From Pseudoclavibacter sp. CFCC 11306 (GTDB lineage Bacteria > Actinomycetota > Actinomycetes > Actinomycetales > Microbacteriaceae), in assembly GCF_008831235.1 (NCBI RefSeq), contig NZ_WBKF01000001.1, positions 926,529 through 990,528 on the forward strand: a stretch of 64,000 nucleotides of DNA. The letters are read 5' to 3'. Each line of letters starts with the position of its first letter. The first letter of the stretch is position 1. A program made the position numbers and the translations under genes. Under the pieces are notes generated by a model, which saw nothing but the letters and a program-made list of their open reading frames with translations, had not been told where the DNA came from and ran no database searches. This document shows, piece after piece, positions 63,288 to 64,000 of the stretch.

Positions 63288-63856
63288 ACGGCCTTCGATT
63301 CTACCCGTGCGGCGAGGTCGTGTGCACGGCGAGGCCCATGCGCTGCGATGATCACGGTGCGGGTCTGCGGTGCGGCAAAGAGATCGTCGGCGTCGTTCGA
63401 CGCTTCGGCGGATGCTTCCTCGCCGTCGTCGCCGGGTGCGGCTGTGGGGTCGTCGGGTGCGTCCTCTTCAGGGATCAAGTCGATCGACACCCAGCTGTCG
63501 GCGAGCTGTCCGACCCAGTCTCGCCCCCATTCGATGACGGTGGCCGAGCCTTCGAGATCGAGGTCGAGATCGTCCAGCTCGATGCCGCTGGTGAGACGGT
63601 AGGCGTCGACGTGCACGAGTGGCGCGCCGCCGACCTGTGAGGGATGCGTGCGAGCGAGCACGAACGTGGGACTGGTCACCGGACCGCGCACGCCGAGGCC
63701 TTCGCCGAGCGAACGGGTCAGGGTAGTTTTGCCTGCGCCGAGCGGGCCGTTCAGCACGAGCAGATCACCGCGCTGCATGATCGAGCCGATGCGGCGACCG
63801 AGGTCTGCGATGTGCTGCTCGTCGACGCCGTGCAGCGTCGCGATGATGTCACGCAC
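63284..63856 (-). CDS. tsaE: TsaE, ATPase of the t6A system
   Basis: A roughly 190-residue ATPase with Walker A VLNGPLGAGKTTLTRSL, GPVTSPTFVLARTH and VHVDAYRLTSGIELDDL. The C-terminal third carries an acidic insertion (EEDAPDDPTAAPGDDGEEAS). The start is uncertain: GTG at 63856 overlaps the alanine racemase stop by 8 bp, matching the tight style of this operon; ATG at 63901 would overlap it by 53 bp. It overlaps tsaB by ATGA. Confidence 0.88.
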   Translation of the reverse strand: MRDIIATLHGVDEQHIADLGRRIGSIMQRGDLLVLNGPLGAGKTTLTRSLGEGLGVRGPVTSPTFVLARTHPSQVGGAPLVHVDAYRLTSGIELDDLDLDLEGSATVIEWGRDWVGQLADSWVSIDLIPEEDAPDDPTAAPGDDGEEASAEASNDADDLFAAPQTRTVIIAAHGPRRAHDLAARVESKAV

Positions 63857-64000
63857 CGTGGGCCTGACTGCGGTCTGCGGCGCCGAGACGACTTTCGGCA
63901 TCGCCCTCGGCCGCACTGGCACGAGCCGTGTCGTTCTGATCCACACCGTCCTGGTCGACATACACACGCTGCGGACGATCGCCGATGCGGGTCACGATCT
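63849..64000 (-). CDS. alr: Alanine racemase, C-terminal end (truncated by window edge)
   Basis: On the minus strand from the window edge, a frame reads IVTRIGDRPQRVYVDQDGVD and runs to a TGA at 63849-63851. IVTRIG..RV.R.Y at the very C-terminus is characteristic of alanine racemase, which makes D-alanine for cell wall. alr commonly precedes tsaE in actinobacteria. Only about 50 residues are visible, and the last 35 form a polar extension. Confidence 0.7.
   Translation of the reverse strand, partial: IVTRIGDRPQRVYVDQDGVDQNDTARASAAEGDAESRLGAADRSQAHGA

Overview
The window is high-GC DNA with short intergenic gaps, many GTG starts and many 4-bp ATGA gene overlaps. It looks like an actinobacterial chromosome. 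A mycothiol-type CPWAW oxidoreductase, a C50-carotenoid operon, LAxTG (class E sortase) surface proteins and the guaB/guaB3 pair point to Micrococcales, perhaps Microbacteriaceae; this placement is inference. No rRNA, tRNA, transposase, integrase or CRISPR array was seen.

Layout. 1-8538: catecholate siderophore locus with a phosphopantetheinyl transferase (cut by the window edge), an aryl-acid AMP ligase (EntE-like), a stand-alone aryl carrier protein, a serine-coded C-A-T-TE NRPS (EntF-like) and an MFS transporter. 8605-9456: RNase HI with an extra C-terminal domain. 9469-15002: carotenoid operon crtE-crtB-crtI-crtYe-crtYf::crtEb, every junction an ATGA overlap, with a divergent MarR regulator and a palindrome between them. 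15782-19183: DsbA-like oxidoreductase, Ogt, NAD(P)HX epimerase and prolyl iminopeptidase. 19494-21658: YtrA-type regulator plus ABC exporter behind a perfect 19-bp inverted repeat. 21870-25222: vitamin B6 locus pdxS-pdxT divergent from pdxR. 25214-32045: YciI protein, MMPL transporter, SDR epimerase, Bax-inhibitor-1 protein, GntR/FCD regulator and MFS. 32062-39068: large LuxR regulator and a coupled pair of secreted proteins, one with a LARTG sorting signal. 39315-42451: MFS and a DUF559 protein. 43184-49227: purine block guaB, guaB3, SURF1, DUF3817 and guaA. 49391-55480: branched-chain amino acid ABC transporter (livHMGF, with livJ convergent). 55979-58042: CIRCE-controlled groES and a methyltransferase-like protein. 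58023-60758: secreted ParB-like LASTG protein and a DUF4190 membrane protein. 60879-64000: the t6A operon alr-tsaE-tsaB-rimI-tsaD.

Functional links. EntE would load an aryl acid (probably 2,3-dihydroxybenzoate) on the carrier protein activated by the phosphopantetheinyl transferase, and the NRPS would join it to serine and release it. No DHB biosynthesis genes (entCBA-like) lie in the window. The crt genes form a complete route from prenyl diphosphates to a cyclic C50 carotenoid. PdxS/PdxT make pyridoxal phosphate under PdxR. TsaB/D/E and RimI form the usual tRNA and ribosome modification cluster.

The most striking non-genic theme is recurrent short tandem duplication. In-frame 15-bp minisatellites occur in the NRPS and in an MFS gene, a 60-bp repeat in livG, and 33-, 59- and 141-bp repeats in long intergenic stretches. 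Many otherwise conserved enzymes also carry low-complexity insertions (crtE, pdxT, the methyltransferase, tsaE). Several strong palindromes are candidate operators.
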